DNA of 64,000 nucleotides, taken from the NCBI GenBank assembly GCA_050246595.1, contig JBFWVT010000001.1, positions 124,001-188,000 on the forward strand, given 5' to 3'. The notes under the pieces are model-generated. The model saw only the letters and a list, made by a program, of their open reading frames with translations. It was not told the origin of the DNA and ran no database searches. Shown in pieces: positions 7,100 through 18,391 of the stretch; within the stretch, counting starts at the first letter, position 1, and the number at the start of each line of letters is the position of its first letter. Both the position numbers and the translations under genes were made by a program. This DNA is from DATARH01 sp050246595 (GTDB lineage Bacteria > Pseudomonadota > Alphaproteobacteria > ATCC43930 > CGMCC-115725).

Positions 7100-9856
7100 T
7101 CAGCCCGGAGCCGTCCCGACCAGCACCGCGACCGGGAATTGCCGGAACAGTTCGGCGGCCCGGATACGGTCGCGCGCCTCGATCGCCTCGCCGGTGAATA
7201 CGTTGCGCCAGACCTGCACCACCGGCAGCGCAATATCGGTCGCGCCGAAATCGGCCGGGCCGCCGTCGCGGAACAGACCAAAGGTCAGCCGCGGCACGGC
7301 AACTGCCAGCACCTCGTCGCCGCTGCGGCGGGAAAAGGCGCAGACGCGGTCCGAGTTGCGGCCGTCGCCGATCTCGACCGGCTGATAATCGCCCCCGGCG
7401 AACAGCGCCGGCCGCGACCGGCGCAAGCCGAGCAGCCGCGAGGTCGCGAACAGTTTTTCGCGTCCGTCCTGCCACTGCTCGGCCAGTTCGGGGAGGCCCG
7501 AATCGGATACCGCGTCCAACAGGTCTCGCCGCCCGTTCCAGTCCACCGGACGGCGGTTGTCCGGATCGACCAGGCTGAAATCCCACAGCTCGCCGCCCTG
7601 ATAGATGTCCGGCACGCCGGGCACGGTCAGCTTCAGCACGAGCTGCGCCAGCGAGGCGATTGCCGCCGGCCGCGCCAGCTGTCCGACAAAGGCCGCGAAA
7701 TCGGCGAGAAACGGGTTCGGCCGGGAGGCATCGAGCACGCCGCGCACAAACCGCGTCAACCCGGCCTCGTAGGCCGCGTTTGGATAGCTCCAGCTCGACC
7801 GCTCCTTGCCTTCGCGCACCGACTTGACCATCGCCGCCTCGACCCGCTCGGCCAAGGCCGATACCCCCTCGGCATCACAAGGATCGAGATCCGGCGGCCA
7901 CACCCCGACCAGCATCTGATAAAACAGATACTCGATATTGCGGTCGGGCACCGGTTCGTCGTCGATCTCGCCGCGGTGGCGCCGGTTCAGGCGTATCCAG
8001 CCGGCGACCCGCCGTCCCCATTCGCGCGGCATCTCCGACAACAGCGCGATGCGCAGCCTCGAATCCTCGCCGCGCTTTGTATCGTGCGTCGCGGTCGTCA
8101 GCATCGCCTGGGGCCAATTCTGGCCGCGCTCCGCGGCGACATGGTGAAAGGCGGCGCAGGACGTACCGAACCGGCGCGGGTCGCCGCCGACCTCGTTGAG
8201 CGCCAGCAGCCGGAAATAGCGGTAAAACGCCGTGTCCTCGAACGCCTTGGCCATCACCGGGCCGGTCACCTGCTGAAACTGCATCGCGGTGCGCAGCACA
8301 TCCTGCGACAGAGTGTGTCCGGGCAGATCGGCGATCAGCACGCCGTGGATAAAATCGAGGATCGTCGTTTCGGTGGTCGCCCAGCGCTTTTTGGCCAGCC
8401 CGATCGCCCATTCGATATAGCGGTGGTCGTCGGGACCGGCGCCCTCGGCCGAGACATAGGTTCGATAGACTGGAAAGGCCGCGACGACCTCTTCGAGCGC
8501 GGTCAGCATACTGCGCAACGTGAAGTCGCGGGTGCGCCAGTCGCTCACCGACAGGCGATGAAACCGGCGCGCGAGAACGCCCATCTCGCTCGCCAGGTTG
8601 ACCTGCATGATGCGCTGCTTGGCGGCGTACAGAACCGCATCAAAATCCTCGCGCCGCCCGGTGATCCGGCGATAAAGGCGGGTCATCGCCGCCTCGGCGC
8701 CCGCATCGACAAACAGCCCGAGCACCTGGTTGACAAAATCGTACCCGGTCGTGCCGGTGATCGGCCAGTCGGACAGCCGCTCGTAGCGCGCCAGGATCTT
8801 CTCGGCGACGATATACGTCTTGTCGCCGGCGCGCCGGCGCAGGATCGCGCAATACCGGGCCGGGTCGAACAACCCGTCGATATGGTCGATGCGCAGACCC
8901 TGCACCTGCCCGCGTTCGACCATGCCGAGGATCAACCGGTGTGTCGCCTCGAACAATTCCGGCAGTTCGATGCGCAGCCCGGCAAGATCGTTGATGTTGA
9001 AAAACCGGCGGTAGTTGATCTCCTCGGTTGCCACGCGCCAGAATGCGACCCGGTAGGCCTGCGCCTCCAGCAGCTCGTGCAGCCGGTGAAAACTGTCGGG
9101 ACGGCCCGGATCGCCGGCGAAGACCCGCACCGCTTCATCGAGCGCCGCCGCCGTCTCGGGATCGCACGCTACCTCGGCCAGGCGTCGCTTCAGTTCGACG
9201 GCCTTTCGGTACGCAGCGGGCGGCGGCAGACCCTGCAACGCCTGAAAGTCGGCGGCCGGCTCGCTCAGTCTTGTGCCGCCGCGGCGCAATATCTCGGGGT
9301 AGGACAGCGGCGAGATCGGAAAGCGGTGCTCGTAATACCAGGCGCTGAAATTGCCCTCGCCCGGATCGAAGCGCAGCGCGATTTCTCCCTTTTCGAGGAC
9401 CGCGCCGTACTGATCGCCGAGCACCGGCAGCAGAACCCGGTTCTTCAGATCGTCGCGCACCGGGTCCCAGTTGATATCGAAAAACGGCGCGTAAGGAGAA
9501 TTCTCGCCCCATTCGAGTACGTCGAGCCACCAGGAATTGTCGGCGCCGCCGACCCCCATGTGGTTTGGCACGATGTCGACGATCAGCCCCATGCCGTGCG
9601 AAGCGAGCGAAGCGACCAGCGCCTCGAACTCTGCCTCGGTGCCGATCTCGGGATTGAGCCGGTTGTGGTCGACGATGTCGTAGCCGTGCGTCGAGCCGGG
9701 CCGCGCCTGCATCAGCGGCGAGGCGTACAGATGGCTGATGCCGAGCCGGGCGAGATAGGGGACCAGCGCCTCGGCGTCGCGGAACGTGAACCCCTTGTGG
9801 AATTGCAGCCGATAGGTTGCCCGAACAGCGAGCGCTTCCGTACCCGTCTCGCTCAT
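7100..9856 (-). CDS. treY: Malto-oligosyltrehalose synthase
   Basis: A 918-residue GH13 enzyme that turns the reducing-end glucose pair of a maltodextrin into a terminal trehalose unit. Visible TreY features: ATYRLQFHKGFTFRDAEAL at the start, SHLYASPLMQARPGSTHGYD (41-60), the GH13 regions DIVPNHMG (94-101), GLRIDHIDGLF (320-330; nucleophile Asp324), YIVAEKIL (348-355; acid Glu352) and TATHDTKRGED, and the PGVPDIYQGGELWDFSLVDP block typical of TreY. The start overlaps the malQ stop by four bases (ATGA). It is the last gene of the glucan cluster; TreZ, two genes upstream, cuts off the trehalose it makes. Confidence 0.96.
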   Translation of the reverse strand: MSETGTEALAVRATYRLQFHKGFTFRDAEALVPYLARLGISHLYASPLMQARPGSTHGYDIVDHNRLNPEIGTEAEFEALVASLASHGMGLIVDIVPNHMGVGGADNSWWLDVLEWGENSPYAPFFDINWDPVRDDLKNRVLLPVLGDQYGAVLEKGEIALRFDPGEGNFSAWYYEHRFPISPLSYPEILRRGGTRLSEPAADFQALQGLPPPAAYRKAVELKRRLAEVACDPETAAALDEAVRVFAGDPGRPDSFHRLHELLEAQAYRVAFWRVATEEINYRRFFNINDLAGLRIELPELFEATHRLILGMVERGQVQGLRIDHIDGLFDPARYCAILRRRAGDKTYIVAEKILARYERLSDWPITGTTGYDFVNQVLGLFVDAGAEAAMTRLYRRITGRREDFDAVLYAAKQRIMQVNLASEMGVLARRFHRLSVSDWRTRDFTLRSMLTALEEVVAAFPVYRTYVSAEGAGPDDHRYIEWAIGLAKKRWATTETTILDFIHGVLIADLPGHTLSQDVLRTAMQFQQVTGPVMAKAFEDTAFYRYFRLLALNEVGGDPRRFGTSCAAFHHVAAERGQNWPQAMLTTATHDTKRGEDSRLRIALLSEMPREWGRRVAGWIRLNRRHRGEIDDEPVPDRNIEYLFYQMLVGVWPPDLDPCDAEGVSALAERVEAAMVKSVREGKERSSWSYPNAAYEAGLTRFVRGVLDASRPNPFLADFAAFVGQLARPAAIASLAQLVLKLTVPGVPDIYQGGELWDFSLVDPDNRRPVDWNGRRDLLDAVSDSGLPELAEQWQDGREKLFATSRLLGLRRSRPALFAGGDYQPVEIGDGRNSDRVCAFSRRSGDEVLAVAVPRLTFGLFRDGGPADFGATDIALPVVQVWRNVFTGEAIEARDRIRAAELFRQFPVAVLVGTAPG

Positions 9857-12009
9857 CGGTTCTGCCGGGAGGCCTGCTGGTCGGCGGCCGAATAGCGGCG
9901 CGCTTCCGTCACCAGCGCGGCAATCCGCGCCATCGCCGGCCCGGCGAGCAGTTCGTCGAGTTCCCAGTCGAGCCGCCGGCGCCAGTTCGGGTGGGAATCG
10001 GTCGTGCCGGGCAGGTTTGCCTGCTCGCTCTCGCCGGCCACATCCTCGATCTGCACAAGCATCAGCCGCGCCCGCGAGCGCGCGAGATAGACCAGGATCG
10101 CCTCGCCCAGTTCGCGGTCATAACCCGGCTCGCCGTCCTCCGACAGATATCTGCCGAACCGCTCGCGCGCAAGCAGCCCCTCGCGGGCCAGCGCCTCCAA
10201 TAACAGCCGCCGGTCGCGGCAACGGTCCTCGGCCTCGGCCAATTCGGCTTGCTTGTCGGGATAGGTCCCGAGCCGCCGGCGCCACTCGATGTCGCGACCG
10301 AGCCAGAACCCTTTCACCGTCGCCAGATCATGGGTCGCGGCCGAGGCGGCGGCGAGCGCGGGGTATTCGCCGGGCGGCGTGAAGCCGCCGTCGTCGCGCC
10401 GCTCGAACGCGAAAATGCGGTACGACAGCACATTGGCGGTCTGCATCGTCTCGCGGAAGCCGGGCGGCACCGTGCCGAGATCCTCGCCGATGACGGCGCA
10501 GCGGTGCCGCCGGCTTTCGAGCGCCAGGAGCCGCAGCACCTCCTCGAACGGATAGTCGACATAGGCGCCGGAGGTCGCCTTGCCGCCGCTCGGGACCCAG
10601 TACAGCCGGCGCAGCCCCATGACATGGTCGATCCGCAACACCCCGGCATGCCGCATATTGGCGCGCAGCGCCGCAATCAGCGGGGTGAAACCGCGCCGCC
10701 GCAAGACCAGCGGGTTGAGCGGCGCCAGTCCCCAATTCTGGCCGGACCGGCTCAGCGGATCGGGCGGCGCACCGATCGAGGCTCCGGAGACGACCAGCTC
10801 GTTGTCGGCCCAGGCGTCGGCGCCGTGCGGATTGGCCCCGATCGCGAGATCGCGATACAACCCGATCCCAAGACCGGCGCCCCGTCCGCTTGCCGCCGCG
10901 CGCCCGAGCTGGCGATCGGCGATCCACTGCAGGAACTGAAAAAACATCACGCGACGGGCATGCGCGCGGGCGAATTCGGCAATTTCGGCCGAGCGCGGGT
11001 CGCGCATCGCTGCCGGCCAGGAATGCCAGGAAAACTCGCTGCTCTGCCGTAGAAAATGCTCGTGCAGCGCCTCGAACACCGCGAAATCGACCAACGATCG
11101 GCCGCCGGCCTCGCGGAAATTCTGGAAGTCCTCGGCGAGCATGCTGCCGGAGGCCATCTCGGTGCGGTAAAAGCGCTCGAACAGCGCCTCCAGCACCGGG
11201 CGCTTCACAGCGGCAACCGCCGCGTAATCGACCAGCTCGGCGCTACGCGCCGCCGCGAGCGCCGATGCCTGGACGAGGGCTTGCGCCGCTTTGTCCTCGG
11301 CGAAACCCGGCACGGCGGTGACGTCGATATAGAGGTAGTTCAGCCAGAGGCGGCTCGACGGCGAGTACGGGCTGAAGTGACGCGGCTCGGCCGTGAACAG
11401 CGCGTGCAGCGGGTTGACCCCGATCACAGCAGCGCCGAGCGCGCCGGCGCGGCGGCACAGTCCTTCAAGCCCGGTAAAGTCGCCGATGCCCCAGTCCCGG
11501 AAGCTGCGCAGACCGTATACCTGCGCGGTCAGCCCCCAGCTGCGCGCCCCCGCTCGCAGCCCTTCCGGCAGGTGACACGAGCGCGGCGCGACGATCAGGT
11601 CGATCTCGGCGCGAGCGCTCCCCGCCATGACCGCCAGACGGTGATACCCGAGCGGCAATCCGCCGGGCAGGCGCAGCGCGGCGCCCTCGCCGCGGCCGCG
11701 ATGCTCGGAACCGTCTTCGAGCCGGATATGCCATTCGACATCGCCCTGCGGCGGCCGCGGCAGAGACAGCACCGGGCCGGGATCGTCCGGGTCCACGATA
11801 TGGACCGGGGCGAGGCCGAACGGCGCCGCGTCGCGTTCCGCGTCGAGCGCCGCGGCGGCCTGTTTCGGGTCGGCCGGCAGACCGAACGCCGCGATCAGCC
11901 GCGACAGCGTTTCCTCGGCGGCTTCGTGCCGGTTGCCGAACGCATCGACATGATTTGTCGCGATGCCGAGCAGACCGGCGACACGGCGCAGCGCATCGAG
12001 CCGGCTCAT
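9853..12009 (-). CDS. malQ: 4-alpha-glucanotransferase (amylomaltase)
   Basis: A 718-residue GH77 enzyme that shuffles maltodextrin units between acceptor chains. Motifs: QVYGLRSFRDWGIGDF, IGVNPLHALF, FSPYSPSSRLWLNYLYIDV, GVLRIDHVMGLRRLYWVP (catalytic Asp), CAVIGEDLGTVPPGFRETM (acid Glu) and ATHDLATVKGFWLG. The roughly 150-residue extension ahead of the barrel is usual for proteobacterial MalQ. Its ATG sits in a four-base overlap with the treZ stop. In this cluster it would lengthen the short dextrins left by GlgX so that TreY can use them. Confidence 0.95.
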   Translation of the reverse strand: MSRLDALRRVAGLLGIATNHVDAFGNRHEAAEETLSRLIAAFGLPADPKQAAAALDAERDAAPFGLAPVHIVDPDDPGPVLSLPRPPQGDVEWHIRLEDGSEHRGRGEGAALRLPGGLPLGYHRLAVMAGSARAEIDLIVAPRSCHLPEGLRAGARSWGLTAQVYGLRSFRDWGIGDFTGLEGLCRRAGALGAAVIGVNPLHALFTAEPRHFSPYSPSSRLWLNYLYIDVTAVPGFAEDKAAQALVQASALAAARSAELVDYAAVAAVKRPVLEALFERFYRTEMASGSMLAEDFQNFREAGGRSLVDFAVFEALHEHFLRQSSEFSWHSWPAAMRDPRSAEIAEFARAHARRVMFFQFLQWIADRQLGRAAASGRGAGLGIGLYRDLAIGANPHGADAWADNELVVSGASIGAPPDPLSRSGQNWGLAPLNPLVLRRRGFTPLIAALRANMRHAGVLRIDHVMGLRRLYWVPSGGKATSGAYVDYPFEEVLRLLALESRRHRCAVIGEDLGTVPPGFRETMQTANVLSYRIFAFERRDDGGFTPPGEYPALAAASAATHDLATVKGFWLGRDIEWRRRLGTYPDKQAELAEAEDRCRDRRLLLEALAREGLLARERFGRYLSEDGEPGYDRELGEAILVYLARSRARLMLVQIEDVAGESEQANLPGTTDSHPNWRRRLDWELDELLAGPAMARIAALVTEARRYSAADQQASRQNR

Positions 12010-13963
12010 TTTGCCTCGCTTCCGGACGGGATCAGATAAAACGCGGCGCAGGAATGTGCGATGTCGCCGCCCGGCGGCTCCGGGACGGTGCAATACAACA
12101 GGGTTTCGCCGGGCGGTGCCTCGTCGAGCGGCACCGCTTCGTCGCCGAAATTGGCGAGCAGCAGCAGAAGCGCGCCATCGCCGAGCCGCCACTCGGCGTG
12201 CAGCGCCGCCGGTCCGAGTCGCCGGAATGTGCCGCCCGGCCCGATGCCGGCGAGACGCGGCGCGATCGCCTCCCGCCGCAGCCGCAGCAGCCGGCGATAG
12301 CGTTCGAGCCAGGTCCGGTGCGGCTCGCGCCCGCGCTCCGACCAGTCCAGCCGGCATGCAGCGAAACTTCTCTCTTCCGTCGCATCGGGGATGCGGCCCT
12401 GCGCCGCCGCCTCGCCAAACTCGGCGAATTGCGCGAATTCGCGCTTGCGTCCCTCGCGGACCGAAGCGGCCAGTTCCGGCTCGAAATCGCAGAAGAATAT
12501 GAACGGCTTTGTCGTCGCCCATTCCTCCCCCATGAACAGCAGCGGGATCTGCGGCGCCAGCAGCACGATCGCGACCGCCATATGGACCAGCGCCTCCGGA
12601 GCGTGGGCGGTGATGCGTTCGCCGAACGGCGTGTTGCCGATCTGGTCATGGTTCTGCAGAAACGAGACAAAGGCGGTCGGCGGCAGATTCCCCGACGGCT
12701 CGCCGCGGATCTCGCCGCCGCGATAGGGCGACGGTTCGCCCTGGTAGACAAAACCGCTGGCCAGCGCGCGGCCGAGCAGCGCGATCGGCTCCTCGGCATA
12801 ATCACTGTAATAACCGCTGGTCCGTCCGGTCGCCAGCACGTGCAGCACATGGTGCAGGTCATCGTTCCACTGCGCCGTATAGAAGACTGGCCGCCCCTCT
12901 TGCCGGCGCAGGCGGCGCGCCTCGTTGGCGTCGTTTTCGAGCACCAGATGCACCGGCCGGTCGGCGATGCGCCGGCGCACGGTCCGCGCCAGCTCGGTCA
13001 GGATGTCGGGGTCGCTGTCGTCGACGATCGCATGCACCGCGTCGAGGCGCAGCCCGTCGAAATTGTATTCCTCAAGCCAGTAAAGCGCGTTCTCGATCAT
13101 GAAATCGCGCACCGGACGGCCCGCGACACCGTCGTAATTGATCGCCGCCCCCCACGGCGTGTGATGCCGCTCGGTAAAGAAATCCGGCGCGATGACGTGC
13201 AGGTAATTCCCCTCGGGGCCGAAATGGTTGTAGACGACATCGAGCAGGATCGCGAGACCGCGCGCGTGGCACGCCTCGACCAGCGCCTTCAGCTCCTCGG
13301 GGCGGCCATAGGCGGATGCCGGCGCGTAGAACTGCACGCCGTCATAGCCCCAGTTGCGACCCCCCGGAAATTGCGCGATCGGCATCAGCTCGATGGCGGT
13401 GACGCCGAGCGCGACGAGATCGTCGAGCCGGGAAATCGCGCCGGCGAAATCGCCGCTCTCGGAAAACGTCCCGAGATGCAGCTCGTAAATCACCATTTCT
13501 TCCCAGGGTCGCCCGCGCCAACCGGTATCGGACCAGCGATAGGCTTCGGGGTCGATCACCTCGCTGGCGCCGTGCACGCCGTCCGGCTGACAGCGCGAGG
13601 CCGGGTCGGGGTAGTCGCCGCCGTCCACCCGGTAGCGATAGCGCGAGCCGGCGGCGGCGCGGTCGGTCGTCACCGACCACCACCCGTCCGCCTCCCGCCG
13701 CATCGGGATTGTGCCGCTGCCCGGCTCGCTTGCCTTGGCCGCGAGACCCCCACCCTGCCCTCCCCCGCCAGCGGGGGAGGGAATGTTACCGTCAGCACGC
13801 ATTCCAACTCCCTCCCCCGCTGGCGGGGCAGGGTGGGGGTGGGGGCTTTCCCGCTCGGTTTCGAGCACCAGCGACACGCCGGTAGCGCGCGGCGCCCACA
13901 GCCGGAAATGCACGCCTCCAGGGACGATCTCGGCCCCGAACGGCAGGGGATGGCGCCGCCGCA

Positions 13964-13964
<1 letters not shown>
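12006..13964 (-). CDS. treZ: Malto-oligosyltrehalose trehalohydrolase with an in-frame repeat insertion
   Basis: A 652-residue GH13 enzyme releasing trehalose from the TreY product. An N-terminal CBM48-like part (FGAEIVPGGVHFRLWAPRAT) precedes the barrel: DVVYNHFGPEGNYL, FDGLRLDAVHAI (nucleophile Asp), LVLENDANEARRL (acid Glu) and VSFLQNHDQIGN. It is about 45-50 residues longer than expected near the N-terminus because a GC-rich inverted repeat (13747-13845) has been read through in frame as Gly/Pro-rich sequence (about residues 40-75) between two strands of the N-terminal domain. The ATG overlaps the glgX stop by one base (TGATG). The insert lies outside the catalytic barrel, so the enzyme is probably still active (inference). 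Confidence 0.95.
13747..13845. repeat. GC-rich inverted repeat inside treZ
   Basis: Two arms, each starting CCCCACCCTGCCC and containing CCCGCCAGCGGGGGAGGG, face each other around a short centre (TGTTACCGTCAGCACGC). Each arm folds into its own small hairpin and the two also pair with each other. The copy keeps the treZ frame open on the minus strand. It resembles repetitive palindromes of other alphaproteobacterial genomes and is compositionally related to the elements at 43345-43408 and 51835-51895. Confidence 0.75.
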
Positions 13965-16174
<2,210 letters not shown>

Positions 16175-16189
16175 CCCCCGGAATATCCT

Positions 16190-18379
16190 CTATGTTTGAG
16201 CTGTCAGAATCAGCACTCCGAGTGGCGGCAATTGCAACCGCAACGATTGGTTATGTCCGTGCATCGGATGGGGGTCGGAATCGACCGCGCCTTCATTGCC
16301 GACGCCGCTGCCGCCATAAATTCCGGCATCGGTGTTGATGCGTTCGAGCCAGCGTCCGGCACGCGGCACGCCGATGCGGTAATCATGCCGCGGCACCGGC
16401 GTGAAATTGCAGACGATCACCGCCAACTCGGTCGGGTTGCGGCCGCGGCGCACATAGGACAGCACGCTCTCATTGGCGTTGGCGGCGTCGATCCAGGCGA
16501 AGCCCTCGGGTTCGCAATCGAGCCGATGCAGCGAGGGGGTTGCGCGGTAGAGCCGGTTCAGATCGCGCACGAGAAGCTGCACTCCGGCATGCAGTGGGTC
16601 GGCCAGCGACCCCCAGTCGAGACCCCAATCGTGGTTCCACTCGCGCTCCTGACCGAACTCGCCGCCCATGAACAGCAGCTTTTTGCCGGGATGCGTCCAC
16701 ATAAACGCGAAATAGGCGCGCAGATTGGCGAATTTCTGCCAGCGATCACCCGGCATCTTGCCGATCAGCGATCCCTTGCCGTGCACGACCTCGTCATGGC
16801 TGAGCGGCAGGATGAAATTCTCGTGATAGGCATAAAGCAACCCGAACGTCATATCGTTGTGGTGGTATTTGCGGTAGATCGGCTCGCGCGACATGTAGTT
16901 GAGCGTGTCGTGCATCCAGCCCATGTTCCATTTGAAGCCAAAACCGAGACCGCCGACATAGACCGGGCGCGACACCATCGGCCACGCGGTCGATTCCTCG
17001 GCGGCCGTGGTCGCGCCGGTGCCCTCGCCGAACACCAGCTCGTTCATACGGCGCAGAAACGCGATCGCGTCGAGGTTCTCGCGTCCGCCATAGACGTTCG
17101 GTATCCACTCGCCGCGCTCGCGGCTGTAGTCGAGATACAGCATCGAGGCGACGGCATCGACCCGCAGCCCGTCGATGTGATACTCGCGCAGCCAGTAGAG
17201 CGCGCTCGCCAGCAGAAAATTCGCGACCTCGCGGCGGCCGTAATTGTAGATCAGCGTGTCCCAGTCGCGGTGCATCCCCTGGCGCGGATCGGCGTGCTCG
17301 TAGAGCGCGGTACCGTCGAACCGGCCGAGACCGTGCGCGTCGGTCGGGAAATGACCCGGCACCCAGTCGAGCAGCAGCCCGATCCCGGCGCGATGGCAGG
17401 CATCGACAAAGATGCGGAAATCGTCCGGGGAGCCAAACCGCGAGGTCGGCGCGAACAGCGAGATCGGCTGGTATCCCCAGGACCCGTCAAACGGATACTC
17501 GGTGACCGGCAAGACCTCGATATGCGTAAATCCCATATCGGCGACATAAGGCACGAGCTGCTCGGCCAGTTCGCGATAGGTCAGATAGGCCCCGCGCTCG
17601 TTGCGCCGCCACGAGCCGAGATGGACCTCGTAGATCGAGATCGGCGCGTCGCGCTCCTGCCGCCGCCCGCGCTCGCCGATCCACGACCCGTCCTGCCATA
17701 GATGACGCGACGGCGCCGCGACGATCGAGGCGGTGCCCGGCGGGTGCTCGGCCTGCTCGGCATGCGGATCGGCCTTCAATGGCAGCAGACCGCCATCGGC
17801 GCCGATCAGCTCGTATTTATAAAGATGCCCCGGACGCAGGCCGGGCACGAAAATTTCCCACAGCCCGCCGGCATGCCGGTGCCGCATCGGCATGCGTCTG
17901 CCGTCCCAGTTGTTGAAGTCGCCGACAACGCTGACCCGGCGCGCGTTCGGCGCCCAGACCGCGAAGGCGACCCCCTCGACACCCTCGTGCATGATCGGGT
18001 GCGCGCCGAGCTTGCGGTAGCTGGCGAGGTGGTTGCCCTCGACCAGCAGATGCAGATCGAGTTCTCCGAGCACCGGCCCGAAGCGGTAGACATCGTCGAA
18101 TTCCTGCTCGTGCCCGCCCCAGCGGACGCGCAGCCGGTAGCGGAATGTCTCGCGGCGGTCGGTCATGCTGGCGACAAACATCCCGGCCGGATGGATGCGC
18201 TCGCAACGCGCGGCGACTTGGCCGGTCGCGCTCTCGACGACCGCGACGCTCTCGGCGTCGGGCAGAAAGGCGCGGACGTAAACCCCGGCCGAGCTTTGAT
18301 GCATGCCGAGAAAGGCGAACGGGTCGCCGTGACGGGCGTTGACGATCGCCTCGACCTCGGCGCTGGGGCGATAAGGCAT
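16190..18379 (-). CDS. glgB: 1,4-alpha-glucan branching enzyme
   Basis: A 729-residue enzyme making the alpha-1,6 branches of glycogen. Two N-terminal beta domains (HGDPFAFLGMHQS, then the CBM48-like AVWAPNARRVSVVGDFNNWD) precede the barrel: EVLPVTEYPFDGSWGYQ, LDWVPGHFPTDAHGL, DGLRVDAVASMLYLDYSR (nucleophile Asp), AEESTAWPMVSRP (acid Glu) and LPLSHDEVVHGKGSL. Length and domain order match two-domain proteobacterial GlgB. It starts 12 bases after the treS stop. In the GlgE pathway GlgB branches the chains that GlgE extends. Confidence 0.97.
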   Translation of the reverse strand: MPYRPSAEVEAIVNARHGDPFAFLGMHQSSAGVYVRAFLPDAESVAVVESATGQVAARCERIHPAGMFVASMTDRRETFRYRLRVRWGGHEQEFDDVYRFGPVLGELDLHLLVEGNHLASYRKLGAHPIMHEGVEGVAFAVWAPNARRVSVVGDFNNWDGRRMPMRHRHAGGLWEIFVPGLRPGHLYKYELIGADGGLLPLKADPHAEQAEHPPGTASIVAAPSRHLWQDGSWIGERGRRQERDAPISIYEVHLGSWRRNERGAYLTYRELAEQLVPYVADMGFTHIEVLPVTEYPFDGSWGYQPISLFAPTSRFGSPDDFRIFVDACHRAGIGLLLDWVPGHFPTDAHGLGRFDGTALYEHADPRQGMHRDWDTLIYNYGRREVANFLLASALYWLREYHIDGLRVDAVASMLYLDYSRERGEWIPNVYGGRENLDAIAFLRRMNELVFGEGTGATTAAEESTAWPMVSRPVYVGGLGFGFKWNMGWMHDTLNYMSREPIYRKYHHNDMTFGLLYAYHENFILPLSHDEVVHGKGSLIGKMPGDRWQKFANLRAYFAFMWTHPGKKLLFMGGEFGQEREWNHDWGLDWGSLADPLHAGVQLLVRDLNRLYRATPSLHRLDCEPEGFAWIDAANANESVLSYVRRGRNPTELAVIVCNFTPVPRHDYRIGVPRAGRWLERINTDAGIYGGSGVGNEGAVDSDPHPMHGHNQSLRLQLPPLGVLILTAQT

Positions 18380-18391
18380 TCCCTCTCCCGC

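Noticed and set aside
7085..9895. 936-residue open frame on the plus strand opposite treY
   Set aside because: It is a shadow of treY caused by high third-position GC; the translation is Arg/His/Gln-rich without motifs. The same holds for the long plus-strand frames at 15065-17701, 17702-19246 and 20363-22396.
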